DNA of 43,092 nt from Gammaproteobacteria bacterium (lineage in GTDB: Bacteria; Pseudomonadota; Gammaproteobacteria; Arenicellales; UBA868): positions 1 to 43,092 of the forward strand of contig JADHSN010000002.1 of the NCBI GenBank assembly GCA_016776875.1, read 5' to 3'. A model generated the notes under the pieces. That model was given only the letters and a program-made list of their open reading frames with translations. It was not told the DNA's origin and made no database searches. The translations under genes were made by a program, and so were the position numbers. Of this stretch, positions 43,092 to 43,092 are shown piece after piece; the first letter of the stretch is position 1; each line of letters opens with the position of its first letter.

Positions 43092-43092
43092 A

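Noticed and set aside
1-43092. Mobile elements, prophage, CRISPR or tRNA genes
   Set aside because: No transposase, integrase, repeat-spacer array or tRNA cloverleaf was recognised in any intergenic region.

Overview
The window (43,092 bp, moderate GC by eye) looks like the chromosome of a free-living, aerobic, probably marine gammaproteobacterium. The support is the adjacent fabA-fabB pair (anaerobic-type unsaturated fatty acid synthesis), a full-length GlnRS, a di-heme cytochrome c4, a 535-residue methylcrotonyl-CoA carboxylase beta subunit and a LutABC operon. The taxon is inferred from gene content only. I recognised no tRNA, rRNA, insertion sequence, prophage or CRISPR array. Coding density is high and no gene-free stretch exceeds about 265 bp.

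Layout. 1-3716: the end of a Liv-type (branched-chain amino acid family) ABC importer: binding-protein tail, two permeases and two ATPases. 3977-8213: an RND efflux pair (adaptor plus inner-membrane pump). 8219-11314, minus strand: glnS, cytochrome c4 and a thiol/TPMT-type methyltransferase. 11554-16220: DAHP synthase, ATP sulfurylase (sat) behind a structured leader, a Trm112/YcaR-like protein (minus strand), a ZnT9-like cation transporter and an FKBP isomerase. 16478-21439: a second, complete Liv-type ABC importer. 21703-25023: serA-like, serC and DUF1015. 25274-32674: a one-carbon/corrinoid cluster. 32750-34931: DUF2797 and a convergent MFS transporter. 35059-37923: lutABC. 38031-39763: fabAB. 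39826-43092, minus strand: ispG, mccB/liuB and the end of a thiolase.

The most interesting block is 25274-32674. It encodes, in order, a B12-binding corrinoid protein, a DUF1638 protein, a 100-residue PF13769 protein, a MetV-like cysteine-rich protein, MetF, a pterin-dependent methyltransferase, a GFA-family zinc protein, a ferredoxin-ASKHA activator of corrinoid proteins, and a Crp-type regulator. Read as a pathway, a methyl group is loaded on the corrinoid protein, moved to tetrahydrofolate, and oxidised by MetVF to methylene-THF, while the activator rescues oxidised cobalamin. The enzyme that would take the methyl group from the substrate (MttB/MtgB or another methyltransferase) is not in this window, so the substrate is unknown. 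The serine-pathway genes just upstream and the Liv-type importer before them could supply connected substrates and one-carbon acceptors; that link is inference from position.
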